NCBI GenBank assembly: GCA_038501625.1
Contig: JAZAYU010000086.1
Location: forward strand, 2,120,924-2,184,923
Direction: 5' to 3'
Origin: Corbicula japonica
Taxonomy: Eukaryota > Mollusca > Bivalvia > Venerida > Cyrenidae
Length of the DNA: 64,000 bases
Below, piece after piece: positions 47,001 to 58,800 of this stretch. Every line of letters begins with the position of its first letter. The first letter of the stretch is position 1. The notes under the pieces were generated by a model. It had not been told where the DNA came from. It worked only from the letters and a program-made list of their open reading frames with translations, and did not search any database. The translations under genes were made by a program, and so were the position numbers.

Positions 47001-50000
47001 ATTTGCATATATTTTACTATTTATGTTTGTATGTCTTACCATGTCATACTGTTTATTGATTGTGTTTTCTGTTTATATGTTCATGGGCCTTATTGGCTTA
47101 TTACGTAATAAAGATATCTATCTATCTATAAATGAAACAAACGTGGGTTTTAAAAACTCCTCCTGCCCATGCGTTCATGTTGAAAATTGATGAAAACTTC
47201 TACCCATGCGTTCATATTGAATATTTTCTAACTTGTAGTCTTAATTAAAAAATACGACAGTAAAATAGTTGAGGCTAATGGCATATGAAGACATTTCTAA
47301 ACAAACCTTCAGGACGAAACAACTGCTCAGGGCTATGATTTATTGTCAAATTATTGATTTAAAGAGCGATTTTGCCATTTTTGCGATTTTGCAGTTGTTG
47401 TGAATGTTCTCAGAAGTTACCGAAACATTGGCGAATTTGCGATGACCATCGTTTAAAGTTAATATAGGAGATCAGCATAGGCTTTATCTTTATGTGATAT
47501 ATGTATTTTCAAAGAAATGCGAGACGATTTACTAACCACAGTACCCAATTCCCTCCTGAAAAAGTGGTCTATCCATGCGTTCTCCTCCTGGGACCTGTAG
47601 TGAACGATTGGACTCGGTGTTTTCGCTTGAAATAGGAGATTGCTCGTTAGCGCTAAAAACATGTACCACTACGGTATTGTGAAACAGCAGCCAAATTGCA
47701 TCCACTGAACCAAATAACCTCAAATTCACGAAATCCTCTCTTATTCGGATTTTACCAGACGCCTTTAGGAAGTTCTTACTGTAGAACTGTATAAACGTTT
47801 ATTTATTTGACATATGAACGTTCATCCTAGGACAAAGTTAAAAACATTTGAGTTTTAATAATCTAAAAATAAGGTATACAGACTAAACAAAACTTATACG
47901 AGGAGTGTTAAAAACTTTTGCAAATGACCTGTTTTATCAGGATTTTTATCTAAGATTTGCTTACATTTGTCTATTTACCTTCAATATTCTCCGTTAACTA
48001 GAACATGCTGTTTCGATCTTTGAATCCACTTATTTGAAACATTTTTCATACTCGTCTTTGGATACCCTATCAGAAACTGGGAAACTGCAGATCCCAGCAC
48101 ACTTCTTGACCTATTTCTCCTACCAGATAGATGAATTTCAATATCGGGAAGAGGAAAATAACGCACAGGGTCAGGTAAGGGCTGTATAGTTTGTGGTTAT
48201 ATACTGCCACTGCGACTTCAAATATTTTGGACGACTGACGATTTGTTGGCCGGAACATTGTCATGTAGCTAATTGACATGCTATAGTCCTATTTTTCTCA
48301 ATTTCTTTCGCAATTTTCTCGAAACCACATTCGTATAGAAGCTTCCAGACACAGCTTTACCTTAAGGAACAGAAATTTGCATGACTGGTGCACTATTTTT
48401 TTTTCAGAAAATCTCATGTAACACCTCATTTGCTGTCAATGTTCGTTGATTAACGCTACTGGACCTTGTAGCAAGTTTCTAAGCCCTTATGATGCTGCCG
48501 GCTTTCCTCGTAGGCTCACAAAAAATGGGGTCATCACTTCACTTATTATAAGACTAGAAAATTCTTCTGTAGTTTCTTAGCCATTCTGCACGTCGGTGGG
48601 ATCTAACCCAAGTTTGTCATTTGTGCTAGCTGTAAATGATTTACTTGATTTTATCTCAGTGACATTTCCTATTCTTTATCAAAAGACATTTTTAACACAG
48701 TGAATATAAATATATAAATGGCAAATGAAGCGGACCAGTTCGTACTGGTTGTATACACATTAATCGCATAGTATTCGAGTATACAGTGCACTTGCAAAAG
48801 TTTTCAAACACACCTTGTATTTGATGTTGATGTTGATTATATAGAAGTAAATACAGAAGTACATACGACTGATCCTCCGTTGCGGCAAAGTCTTCAACCA
48901 CTGTGTCTGAATAACCAAAGTCTGCTTCGGACGATTTACCAGCTCTATGTATCAGAATCCGTCTTCCATCTTCGGTGTGACACAATATTCCTGCGTGATG
49001 AATAAACCCTGGAGCTACCGCCAAGCCCTTTTTTCTGGAGTCGAAAGAACTCAAAGGTCTGTGACAAAAGAAAATGAAAGTATGGTGTATATACTACATT
49101 GAAGGACAACTGGTACCTTGTTTCACTTAATACGATACACCATTCGATTGCTTTACAAGATTAAAGAAATTTACAGGAAGATGTAATACCTCGCTGCCTT
49201 AGGGATTTAAAACCTTAACTGAATATGACACGCATTGACAACAGTGACAGTATTCCGGAATTATTAGAGTTTCAATAGGACTAATTTTATGGGACTGTCT
49301 CTTCTTTAATTAGTTTTTTGTGATACTTTTGACGTGGGTTAGTTGAATCCTGAAATTTCGGCCGACTCTGCATCACAGTGGAGTGAAAACTTATTCATCC
49401 TAACAGGAAAAGCTTTTTGAATTCATGTAGTATATTACAACAATTATCATATTTTGTTTGTTTGTTTGCTCTTGTATTAAAATCCGACAGTCTTCTTATT
49501 TCTGCTGTTTTTTTTAGTTTGAGGCCCCTAATAACCCCTTTTATTTAAAAATTTGCGTTACACAAACTACCAAAGTTAAATACAAAAAATATCAGATGTT
49601 ATTTTAAGAGCAATTATAAGGCATTGTTTTGCTTACATTACTTATTGTTTGCTTCTTTCAAAGTTTACCGGCTGAATCTTTCGAAACCTCATGCGCACAC
49701 AGCTTGATCAGCAAATCCCGGAATGGGATAATTCAAATCGACGTTCAGCCGTTTTCAGTGAATAAAAAAGTGAAATATGCATTTCAGGAATGGTTCCATC
49801 CACAAATTTCTCTCACAGCAAAATAGGTAGAGGAAAAGAAAGTTGTACCTAATATAACGCAACCGTGGGCTTGGCCAAGGATTCGTTGAATTGATTCAAG
49901 CTTACACACTTTGTGCACAGGGCAAGTATCGGCAAATAGATCATCTTAGTTTAAAACTACCGATTTTAAATTACATTTATTTAACATAACGTTGTAGCTA

Positions 50001-50727
50001 ACATTCGATAAATAAACAATCCATTGAAAATATTTACTGATAACATTTAAGTCTGAAGATCCTTCGTTTTTTTAAGTTAAGTATTGATAAATAGAGAAAT
50101 GCATGTCACTGACAAAACTTCTATTTAACAAAGTTCAGTGATATTTTTGTCAGATATTGATAAGACATGTCTTCATGCATAGATAAAATAAAACTAGAAC
50201 AAGACCGCTGTTTCGACTTGTTTAAGATCTCCGACTTCAAACGATTCCTTTTAAAATGTTAGTTGGGCGTTATGTATCAACTATTACATAAAACAACAAC
50301 AAACAAGTTCAGAGGCGGTAACGCAAAAGATTACTTTTTTTGTTTATTCTTGTGGTGTCTTATTTGAAACAAATATTCTTGTAAACCCATTTATTTTTTT
50401 TCTCTCTACATTTGGGCTGAAGATTAGGCTTCGTGGCGATTCCTGATATGCATATTTTACTTTGTTTTTGGAATAGGCGCTGAGAAAACAACCAGAATCT
50501 AACAACGAAGTTGATTTTAACATCCAACTTAATTTGCGAAAACATTTGAGAAACCTTTTGATAAATGAATCTTCAGTATCAAAGCAAATGCCAATTCTAT
50601 TACCTAGCATACGTGGAATTTACCGTTTAACGTACGAAATTTTTGTCACTACCATGCTTTTTAACTCCTTCCTAGTGAAAGTTCTCTCCCGAACACCTTC
50701 TGGTACTGAGTAAGTTCTACTATCCAT
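40941..50727 (-). CDS. LRAT / NlpC-P60-like small protein A, 3 exons, 147 aa
   Basis: Minus-strand exons: 50727-50624, 49058-48867, 41088-40941 (TAA). GT-AG junctions, 444 nt. Start is the ATG of MDSRTYSVPEG. Residues 55-60 are HHAGIL, then EDGRRILIHRAGKS with a second His at 72, and NCQHAAKNMF at 134-143 with Cys135. The order His, His, Cys in a protein of about 150 residues matches circularly permuted papain-like folds (LRAT/HRASLS, where two His and the Cys of NCEHF form the active site). By family analogy it could be an acyltransferase, phospholipase or amidase; the substrate is unknown. No signal peptide or membrane segment. Intron 2 is 7.8 kb and holds a retrotransposon and a long inverted repeat, so expression of a full product should be checked. 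Confidence 0.72.
42789..42916 (+). other. Short ORF upstream of the LINE endonuclease
   Basis: ATG at 42789 opens a 41-codon frame (FFEYLDLKRKDLVLNEMLDK) ending at TAA. It is helical and charged. It could be a remnant of the element's ORF1 or chance; there are no homology features I recognise. Confidence 0.25.
43456..44340 (+). pseudogene. LINE endonuclease domain, two nonsense codons
   Basis: Frame 1 reads LLNINGLVNK (Asn motif), VFLTETW (catalytic Glu), ILGDMNSRIG (Asp/Asn motif), then GKFTYVSSGGCSVID, and SDHCAVKF (Asp-His motif) near 44290. All AP-endonuclease signature residues are present. In-frame TAA codons at 43624-43626 and 44218-44220 interrupt it. Confidence 0.85.
44341..46528 (+). 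pseudogene. LINE reverse transcriptase, frameshifted
   Basis: The linker and fingers continue in frame 1 (LKNGSSGGPDLLLNEIFKYG, FIVPLHKGG, NYRGITLLSAFGKLF). The frame then changes near 45300-45320 (YVEAQAGFRSNMGT), and again near 45820 (KTKIMVFRKAG, YKYLGVMFTSGG). Motif A reads FVEVKKAFD, with Glu where Asp is expected. Motif B (GVRQGECLSPFLF) and YADD at about 45733 are intact. A third shift follows near 46500. Confidence 0.85.
47700..48800. other. Intron sequence of LRAT-like gene A, nothing recognised
   Basis: AT-rich with no repeat I can name. A 48-nt stretch at 48127-48174 (+) has exon-like borders but no partner exons. Confidence 0.4.
48867..49058 (-). CDS. LRAT-like gene A, exon 2 (HHAG exon)
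   Basis: 192 nt, entered after one base of a split codon and left after two, exactly as in gene B. It encodes PLSSFDSRKKGLAVAPG, FIHHAGILCHTEDG, RRILIHRAGKSS and FGYSDTVVEDFA. The acceptor TTTCTTTTGTCACAG and donor GTATGTAC are strong. This exon carries both presumed catalytic-site histidines. Confidence 0.85.
50290..50460 (-). repeat. Interspersed repeat (CCCAGTGGCAAATTG family), partial
   Basis: The minus strand contains GTGGTGTCTTATTTGAAAC in complement order and ATGCATATC near the end. It matches the 3' two-thirds of the copy at 57400-57660. It lies just inside intron 1 of LRAT-like gene A. Confidence 0.55.
50624..50727 (-). CDS. LRAT-like gene A, exon 1
   Basis: ATG at 50727-50725, 34 codons plus two bases, donor GTAAATTC. 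It encodes MDSRTYSVPEGVRE and RTFTRKELKSMVVTKISYVK. The second half aligns closely with exon 1 of gene B (TFTKEQLKSMVVTKISYL), which supports this start and reading frame. Confidence 0.8.
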
Positions 50728-50740
50728 AACGTAGGTAACT

Positions 50741-51620
50741 TAATCGCCAATCTGATTAAAATCGTCTCCTGAAAACCGCTACGCTATCAGGATCTGACGA
50801 CGAGTAACTAAAACGTGCTTTTATCACTAACACTTTGAACCAATCAGATTATCGCTTACAAAATCGCAAAAGAGAAAGTAAAAGTAGTATTTTAAACCAT
50901 GGAGGTGTAAGACCTGTAAATAAACTTCCCTTTATAAACTATAGTAAACATGACATGTTTCAAAAGGCTGGAAATAATAGCTGGTACCATTTGAATAAGG
51001 GATAACTTACATGCTTTTGAAGCTAAGTGTTTCTACTGTCCATTTCCAGCAAGAAAAGTAGGGGTCATGCATCAATTAACAGAGATTTGACACCTTGAAA
51101 CCGGCGGTCTGTTTTTTTTTCACTTCTGTGTGAACTTCAAAACTGTTTTACGTATGCCATCCTAAAACCAGGGCCTTTTTTCAAATACTGCATTTCCAAA
51201 CATAAATTTGCTATCAGTGTGTCAGTAAAAGCATCTCATTTACAAAACATGTTCCTTTCAGGCCATTCTAGCCATTTAATGCCCCCAAAAGGCAAAAAAA
51301 TTGGGACTATTTAGTGTCAGCCATTGTCTGACTAGCCCGAGTAGGAACATCCGGTGGACTATTTACAAGTAATTAGCCTGGAAAGTGTTGACAGCCTGCG
51401 TAAGACATATTTTACTGGAGTTATATGTGTTTATGTAGTATTGCATTCATTTCTAATGTAATGGCATCTTCAGATCATTTTGTAAGCGTTATATATTATG
51501 CTTTCTGTGTTGACAATTTCTTAAAATAGTAATAGGGGAAAACCGCTATTACTTACAGTGTCTGCGGGCTGTCATCAGATCTAATATTTTGTTAGATCTG
51601 ACTTTAGTGAGATTGCTTAA
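50741..51620. repeat. Segment shared with 55957-56335 (5' side of gene A)
   Basis: Blocks AATCTGATTAAAAT, CTGAAAACCGCTACGCTATC, GAGTAACTAAAACGTGC and, after a 480-bp stretch absent from the other copy (about 50905-51377), GTAAGACATATTTTACTGGA and TTGTTAGATCTGACTTTAG. It begins right upstream of the gene A start codon, so it may include that gene's promoter. Confidence 0.75.
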
Positions 51621-52725
51621 TCGCACACACTTTTAATTAAACCAAATTACTCTGTATTTGTCCGTGGTCCGTTCGTAATGAGTCCGTTCTAATATTGTAT
51701 CTTCACGATAACAGAACATGTTAATTAATATTGTATACAGGACATGTTAAGGCGACTCAAATACAGCAAATTTCAAATATAGGCTAAAGTTAAGAGGATA
51801 TACCAATTGCCGTCCAGAATTTAGAGAAACATGATAGTGGCTTTTAGTTATCATTTTTCGCTTAATAAACATTTGCACACCGAGTTCAGACGAATTTTAA
51901 AATATTCTGATTGAAAATAAAACCACTAAACTCATTTTTTAAACTAAATAACCAATAAAGTCATTCAACACATCAAGTATACAATAATCTTAGATAAATT
52001 TTGGGTACGTTTGTGTGAAGAATGTCAGGTTTTATGAAATCTGAAAAAGTGTCTTTTCAGTTCTTATTTATGTGCGTAGTAAATAGAACAGACTTACATT
52101 TAAATTGAGCACGCAAACATAAATATTGGGTACATAAGTATAGTCTCTAGAGAATATCTTTGTGCTTGCATAGAAAAATATTGTCAGGTTTGAAAAACCA
52201 AACCAACAAACATAAAAATTTTTTGCCATTTAAACTGAAAGCAGAAATATATGGAGACTTTCTCGAATTTCTTGAAAACCCCAACATTATATCATAACAT
52301 TATATGATATCCTGAACATGATTTCGAGACGAATTTCGCTTTGTTTTAGTGTATGCTGTGTAACAAGCGTAATATATTTGTCTGGACTGATTATTTCCTA
52401 CTTTCGATTTCAAACCAGCAATTCAAATTTATTAGAATTCCTTATACAAACTAGTATGGCCACAAACGAGTTTTTTTTTCTAAGATCGGGCATGCAGTAT
52501 TTTTCCCCTCAAATTCATTCATTTGTTAGTAAATTGTACGGTACAAACTAGTCTGTCATTTAACAAAATAAGATTTACATTAGACAAGATCATGAAAGGC
52601 AAAAATTTTAAGCGATATTAACTCCAACTGACATTGTTTTTATATGATGTCTTGCAGCTAGAATTAGTTTACTAAGTGACGTTGACATTGCAATGTTGTA
52701 GGTATTCAAGGTTTATTTAGGCAAC

Positions 52726-52941
52726 TTAGACCACGTTTGACGAGTCAGCGCCACTAGAACTTCTCACTGATCTATTATATGTCTGTATAGAACGTGTAAT
52801 GAAGAATGTAAGCGTCCAAACAATGACAGGAACAAAAAAGCTTATAGATGGGAAGAAAATTTGCAACACTACTTCTTCAGTCATTTCCATCACCCCGCTG
52901 GCGACAGCACAAAAGAATAATATAATGTTTGTGTATTTCAT
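52726..52941 (-). CDS. Possible 71-aa membrane protein ORF with poly(A) signal
   Basis: ATG at 52941 opens 71 codons: a hydrophobic start (MKYTNIILFFCAVASG), an acidic patch (MEMTEEVV), a roughly 24-residue transmembrane-like segment (FFPSISFFVPVIVWTLTFFI) and a Ser-rich tail. AATAAA (52717-52712 on this strand) lies only 8 nt after the stop. Alternatively it is a terminal exon entered at TTTGTGCTGTCGCCAG, about 45 nt inside the ORF. I do not recognise the protein; it might be chance. Confidence 0.35.
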   Translation of the reverse strand: MKYTNIILFFCAVASGVMEMTEEVVLQIFFPSISFFVPVIVWTLTFFITRSIQTYNRSVRSSSGADSSNVV

Positions 52942-53324
52942 GCGTTTATGTACAGTACGTTTTTAAAACTAGACACCGGACACAGGCAGTGAGATTAGAC
53001 AATGTCTCCATAACAACTTATCACACTGAAGTTTTGTTTAATTTGTTTATTCAAAATAATGTTTTTCAATGTTTATTTGGGAACGGGAGTTGGGGTGAGG
53101 TTGTGGATGGGGATGGGGCTCAAAAAGGCTCGACCAAAGAAAACCCTAACTTATTCTGGGCGCTTCAGGATCTATGCACATTAAGAGTTGCATATAAACA
53201 GAAAGTTCATCTTGTAGATTTTTGCTTGTACAAAACAGTTGGAATCTCTACAAGGAGCATTTGTTGTTGCACAGCTCCTGTACCGTGCAGAAAAAGTAAG
53301 CTTGTTTGTCAAGCCTTTTAGGTC

Positions 53325-53465
53325 TCATTTTCGTTATTTTTTTGTGTTTTATTTGAAATTGACCACTTTAAAAGCTCACACTCTCTTTCTCAGCATTCTG
53401 TGTGGCTTTTTAGGGAGGCTGTGTTTTCTGGGTGTGGCAATTCCTAATATGCATATTTTCAGTTT
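53325..53465 (+). repeat. Interspersed repeat (CCCAGTGGCAAATTG family), 3' part
   Basis: TCTCATTTTCGTTATTTTTT, GGGAGGCTGTGTTTTCTGGG and CCTAATATGCATATTTTC match the end of the copy at 57400-57660. Confidence 0.6.
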
Positions 53466-53954
53466 GTATAATTATTAATAAACTGTTATTGGTTGTTACG
53501 AAAATTAAAATTGTTTAGGAGTGTTAAAATTAATTAGAAAATTATGTTAGATTTTTTTCAAAATTAAGTCATCTCAAACAAACTTTCAAACTTTATTTAC
53601 ACGCCTAGTTTCTTAATACAAAGAACAACAATAGCAATATGTTTTTGTTTAATTGTGCTTGCATGTGTCTAATTTCAGTGTTATAAATATGATTGCCCAA
53701 TTATCATGTATTCTTTTCGTATTTTAATGGGATAGTACATTCACATTAGAAATATTATACAATGTTATGTGATATCTTTGTTGTACAGTAGCACATTCTC
53801 ACCCTCCAACCGCTGATCGCTCGCACTAACTACCGATCGCTCGAACAAAATCGGCTGGTCTCGTGAACTTTGAGTCATCGAAGTTCGACTGCACATGTAT
53901 CATCATATGATTACACGATAGAAATGTTATACGACAAGTGCCAAAAGAAGGGTC

Positions 53955-54091
53955 CGAGATCATAAAACTGAGCTTGGAGGCCAGTCTCAAATCTAAAGCA
54001 TCTGATTGGCTTAAATGGAGCCATTCTTCATTTTAAGCCAATCAGATACTTGAGGTTTGAGGCTGGTCTCCAGTTGAAGTTTTATGAACTT
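53955..54091. mobile_element. Palindromic MITE family 2 copy
   Basis: GATCATAAAACTGAGCTTGG and CAGTCTCAAATCTAAAGCAT are mirrored by AGCCAATCAGATACTTGAGG and CCAGTTGAAGTTTTATGA. Confidence 0.8.
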
Positions 54092-54187
54092 AGAATCTAT
54101 TGAGAAGTTTACCTTTCATTTGCAGTTCAAAGTTTTCAATATGCTTGAATTTTAAGAATAATGGAAAAATCGTACGAAGAACGCATT

Positions 54188-54337
54188 CAGAGCTGGAGGT
54201 TATAAACCTGAGTTTGGAAACCAGTCTCAAATCTCAAGCATCTGATTGGCTGAAATGGTGACTGGTCGCCATTTCAGCCAATCAGATGCTTGAGGTTTGA
54301 GACTGGTTTCCATTCTTTGTTTTATAACCTTGGGCAC
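54188..54337. mobile_element. Palindromic MITE family 2, clean copy
   Basis: The left arm AGGTTATAAACCTGAGTTTG ... CATCTGATTGGCTGAAATGG is mirrored by CCATTTCAGCCAATCAGATG ... GTTTTATAACCTTGGGC. Arms are about 65 bp with almost no loop; RNA from it would form a long hairpin. Confidence 0.88.
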
Positions 54338-55544
54338 AGTATGATTTAACATGTCAGTGCAGATTATTGCAGGATACACTCACTCAAAAATCACATTTGT
54401 CAACAATTGTTTATGTTTACAATTTATGCTAGTTTCTGTTCTTTCCGTTTATTTTTTTCTGTCAAGAAAGTATTTGAAAATAACTGGGTTGTCTATAAAT
54501 CAGTTGTTCATTATCTTTTTAATTTTTGTTGATTATTTCCTTAGATAAATTCAAGACCAATGGCGCTTGACCAACTGCCCCACCCAATGCTAACCCTTAC
54601 TAATACGCCCTTGTTTTTTTTGTAAAAATTGTGTTAAGTCACTAATATTATTCCATTCTTTCAATATATGCGAAAATACACCGTCAAAATCGCAGTTTAA
54701 AAAAATGTATATTCTATGTATATAATTGAATTGACACCATTTTTAAAAAAAAATCAAAGGCGTATTAGAAAAGGTTGGCAGGGGAAGGGGCGGCTGGTCA
54801 AGCGCCAGTGTTCAAGACCATTTACCTATATAGCAGGCTAAAACTTACTGTCTTTAATTGAAAGGGAGGTAACTGTAAAATTCTTTACTTGAAAAAGATT
54901 ATAACAAAAATTACAAGAGCTGTCAATGGAGACAGCTCGCTCGACTATTCGGTTCATTTGAAATAAATCCAGTTTATTTATTAAAAGAACAACAAAGGGA
55001 CATAACAGATGATGCCCACGCCGACACCGGGGCGAGTAGGATAGCTCCCCTATTCTTCGAATAGTTGAGCTAAAATGCTGTTGATTAACTATAACTTTTC
55101 CTTCCTTAAGAGGGTAGTTATTAAAACAACAAGTAATAAAGGGTGATTTATGTGTTGCTTTATCTTTACCGAATGACACGCATGCTAAGCAAAGTTAAGG
55201 AAAACCCACCGTAAACTGACACTAAGTCAATTATGAAAAGTTTAAAGGTTAGTATAAAGACTGTTATTGAAAACTGATTACATAGAAAGAGTTAAATCAA
55301 TGTTATTCGAATAACAATTGTCGACAATAAGTGACTTATTAGAACTTTTGGTGATTGTATAGAATAAAACTTGTCACTATAAGTGAACATAATTTTTTCA
55401 TATTTTTTTAGAGATTACTTAAGATCACTTCAGTTTCCACATTTAATGACGTGGCATAAAATCCTCAAAAACTTGAGGAATAAACAGTCAAGTGTTGTTA
55501 TTGTCTCATAGTTAATTGTAAAAAAAAACTCAATTATTTTCCCT

Positions 55545-55725
55545 TCGTACACATTCTATTGGCAGTGTGTTGTAAAAAACAATTATTTTCCCTTCGTAAA
55601 CATTCTATTTGCAGAGTGTTGTAAAAAACAATTATTTTCCCTTCGTAACCATTCTATTGGCAGCGTGTTGTAAAAACAATTATTTTCCCTTGGTAAACAT
55701 TCTATTGGCAGCGTGTTGGCAGTTT
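55545..55725 (-). repeat. 48-bp array made from the end of LRAT-like gene B
   Basis: Four units of about 48 bp on the minus strand, each reading CAACACGCTGCCAATAGAAT and ACGAAGGGAAAATAATTG. The first unit is the real 3' end of the coding sequence (QHAANRMFTKGK stop). The others repeat those codons and the stop downstream in the 3' UTR. Confidence 0.92.
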
Positions 55726-55827
55726 GCTAGAAACAGGTTGTACTTTTTCGTCGGGAGACCATGTTTCCACACGTCATATGCAGTTCTGTTCCGTTCCAAA
55801 CTTTCGCTGTCTTCAACCTTCCAAAGC
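55680..55827 (-). CDS. LRAT-like gene B, exon 3 (NCQH exon)
   Basis: 148 nt like its paralogue. It encodes LWKVEDSESLERNRTAYDVW and KHGLPTKKYNLFLANCQHAA, stopping at 55682-55680. Confidence 0.85.
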
Positions 55828-58800
55828 CTAAAATATATGGAAATGAAGAAAATAGATATAAAAATAACAGCGTTGTCATAACAATACATTATTATTACCG
55901 GGTAATAGTAACCAGATAAAGGTAGAATGATTATACGCCAAATAGTATGAACAGGATCAATCTGATTAAAATAATTTCCTGAAAACCGCTACGCTATCAG
56001 GATCTGCCGACGAGTAACTAAAATGTGCTTTTATCACTAACCCTTTGAACCAATCAAAATCGCAAAAGTGAAAGTAAAAAATAGAATTTTAAACCATGGA
56101 AAGTGTTGAAAGCTTGCGTAAGACATATTTTACTGGAGCTATATGTGTTTATGTAGTATTGCATTCATTTCTTATGCAATGACATCTTCAGATCATTTTG
56201 CAAACGTTATAATTCATTCTTCCTGTGTTGACAATTTCTAAAAATAGTAATCGGGGAAAGCCGCTAATACTTATGTACGGTGTGTGCGGGCCGTCCTCAG
56301 ATCTAACATTTTGTTAGATCTGACTTTAGTGAGATTGGAGCAGGATAGTCAACTTGATGCAGAAATGTTCACCAACGAAACATTTGTAGTCAATAGGATT
56401 GAAATGTCTTTTTCTTGTATAATACAATTAACCTTGTGGATAAAGTTGTTGGAACATACAATGTCTACATAACACCGAGCATTTAATATATTTTTAGAGA
56501 GTTTTCATAAGTCAAAATACCATATCATTATGTCTAGTTGGTAGGGTGACATTTGTCTAAACAAGTCCTTTTCTATAGGTAAATGGCGACAAGAGTACAA
56601 AGAGCGATGCCACATAGAAACACTCAGGTGACGTCTTAAATCTGCTATATGAAAGAAACTTTATGCTATCTCATTCTATGGAAAATCAAGATGACATCAT
56701 TACAGTCTTTGACAACACCTGGAGGTACATTTAACCCTAGAACCTGGTTAAAACACCCAGTGGCAAATTGTTTTTGCCACTGACCTTTCTAAGGCGATAA
56801 CATCTCGGGTTCTTATTTTCGTTAATTCTTCGTGGTAGCTATGTTGATCATTTTAATATATGCGGTAATACTCCTAAAGCCTTGGTTAAGTTACTTGTAG
56901 GATATTATTGTTAAACGAGTCAAGGAACTTTAGACAAGCCTCTCTTGCGATAAATAATACATTTCCGAGACCAAGTTAAAACACAAATGCCTATTTTGAT
57001 CACATATATTTATTTTTATTAGATAAGTTTTCCGTTGTTTATATATAAGTGAACAAATGAACGAGAAAATATTAGTTAGCAGCCAGTAACAACGACACTG
57101 TTCTTTCACACTTTCGTAAGATAATAATATTCGTAATTGATGTATTAGACGGAGAACAAGAGTAAGTTTGTGATAAAACTCTATTCCATTACTATTTAAT
57201 TATAAAATATATAAATTTACTCTATGTGCTATGAGAAAGGTCATATTTCAGATATAGGCGTTTCTTGAAAAAAAAAACAACCTAAACACCAACAAACAAC
57301 AACAACAGCAAACAATTTAATGATTAGTCATTTTCTCGTTCAAACGGTCTTTTACACCTAGACAACTTGCATTTGTTTGTTCAAATAAGAACCTGTTGGG
57401 GCAAGTGTGAGATTGGTGCACCCTAGAACCTGGTTTTAACCCCCAGTGGCAAATTGTTTGAAACTGACCGTTCCAAGGCGGTAACCCCTCGGGTTCTCTT
57501 TGTCGTTAATTGTTTGTGGTGTCTTACTTGAAACTGATATTCTTATAAACACATTCTTCTCTTTTCATGTCTTCTTTTTCGCTGCTTGGGGGAGGCTGGG
57601 TTTTTTGAGAGTGGCGATTCCTGCTTACATGCTTAGTATATTTCACTGTTATATTCATGAAAATCAACAATATCTTATGCACGTGAACAGTGCAATCTCG
57701 TGATTTTATGATTTTTGGTCGTTCTGATTTTTTAAAATAAAAAATATATTTTAATCTTATAATTAATATTGTTTAAGATTTTTATTGAGACTGTTCGTGG
57801 TGAATAATGAAAATAAATATTTCTGCCCACAACGCCCAGCCCGAGTTTAGCACAACAGAAGCATTTTTATTAGTCTGAATAAGATGTCCATTGATATATA
57901 CGTAGGAAAATTAAAGTGATAATTACATTTATATTAACTTTATTACAAGCAAATAATGGCAAAACATACGACGGGTCCATATTGGCCCAGTCTTCGACCA
58001 CTGTATCTGAATATTCGAATTCGGATGTCGGTGATTTACCGGCTCTGTGTATCAAAAGTTGTCTCCCATCTTCGATGTCAATCAGGACGCCTGCATGATG
58101 AAGAACGGACGGAGCTATCGCTATTCCAAGCTTGTTCCTGGAGTCGAGACCGGACAGAGGACTGCGACGAAAGAAAATGATGATACGGGCTGAAGGTTAT
58201 AAAGCTGAGCATGGAAACCAGTCTCAAATCTCAAGTATCTGATTGGCTGAAATGGCGACTAGATTTGAGACTGGTTTCCATGCTCAGTTTTATGACCTTG
58301 GGCAACGGTGTGTATTATTTTGTTTTGTTTTTAAGATAATTAACAGAAAAATTAACTAATGCTGTGAACGCAAGTCAATGTTCAAATGTCCATTTAACAT
58401 TCAAAAATCAAATATGCCCGTTTGGAGGATGTGTATATAGGTTTTAACCTCAGACCTAGAGAATTAAAATATTTAAGTTCTTGTGGGTTTTTTTTCAGGA
58501 AAAACTAATGCAAACTATGAATTACAGTAAAACGGTAAGTGTTCTGTTTCTTGAAGCATTGTCTTTTATTATAATTTAATATATATGTGACTGTGACTTA
58601 GAACATGGAATCAAATGGTAAACAATAGAGTAAATAAATAATCAGACAAAAAAAATTACACAGTTTTCCGTGTTCGTAAAAAGTCAAAACATGATACGTA
58701 TTGTAAAGCGCATAAGTGCATGAAAATACTTATGTCAAGTAATCATCGCAAAGCATGTTACCAAAGCAATCACTTTCTCTTTCACATTCTGAAAACTGAA

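Larger units (their letters stand above)
43456..47130 (+). mobile_element. Degenerate non-LTR retrotransposon (LINE, APE-type)
   Basis: Order of parts: AP-type endonuclease (43456-44330), reverse transcriptase (about 44990-46150), C-terminal region with a Cys/His knuckle (FCNKLEDEFHFVIECPLY near 46680), 3' UTR and a (TATC)n tail near 47120. The order and simple-repeat tail fit the CR1/Jockey-type APE LINEs; I do not assign a clade. The 5' end is not defined. It lies antisense inside intron 2 of LRAT-like gene A and between arms of a large inverted repeat. Two nonsense codons and about three frameshifts make it inactive. Confidence 0.85.
41409..47618. repeat. Large inverted repeat around a LINE (foldback-like)
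   Basis: The left arm 41409 to about 42205 is the reverse complement of the right arm, about 47140-47618. Shared blocks include ACCGAGTCCAATCGTTCACT, GAACGCATGGATAGACC, TTAAACGATGGTCATCGC, GAACATTCACAACAACTGC and ATGAACGCATGGGCA. The left arm has about 300 extra bp (41447-41745). The 4.9-kb centre contains the non-LTR element, whose tail (TATC)n touches the right arm. Confidence 0.85.

Noticed and set aside
48127..48174. 48-nt plus-strand micro-exon with good acceptor and donor
   Set aside because: No partner exons on the plus strand within reach; it lies in an intron of a minus-strand gene. Probably chance.
54838..55179. 113-codon minus-strand ORF
   Set aside because: No domain, signal or splice context; composition resembles non-coding repeat sequence.
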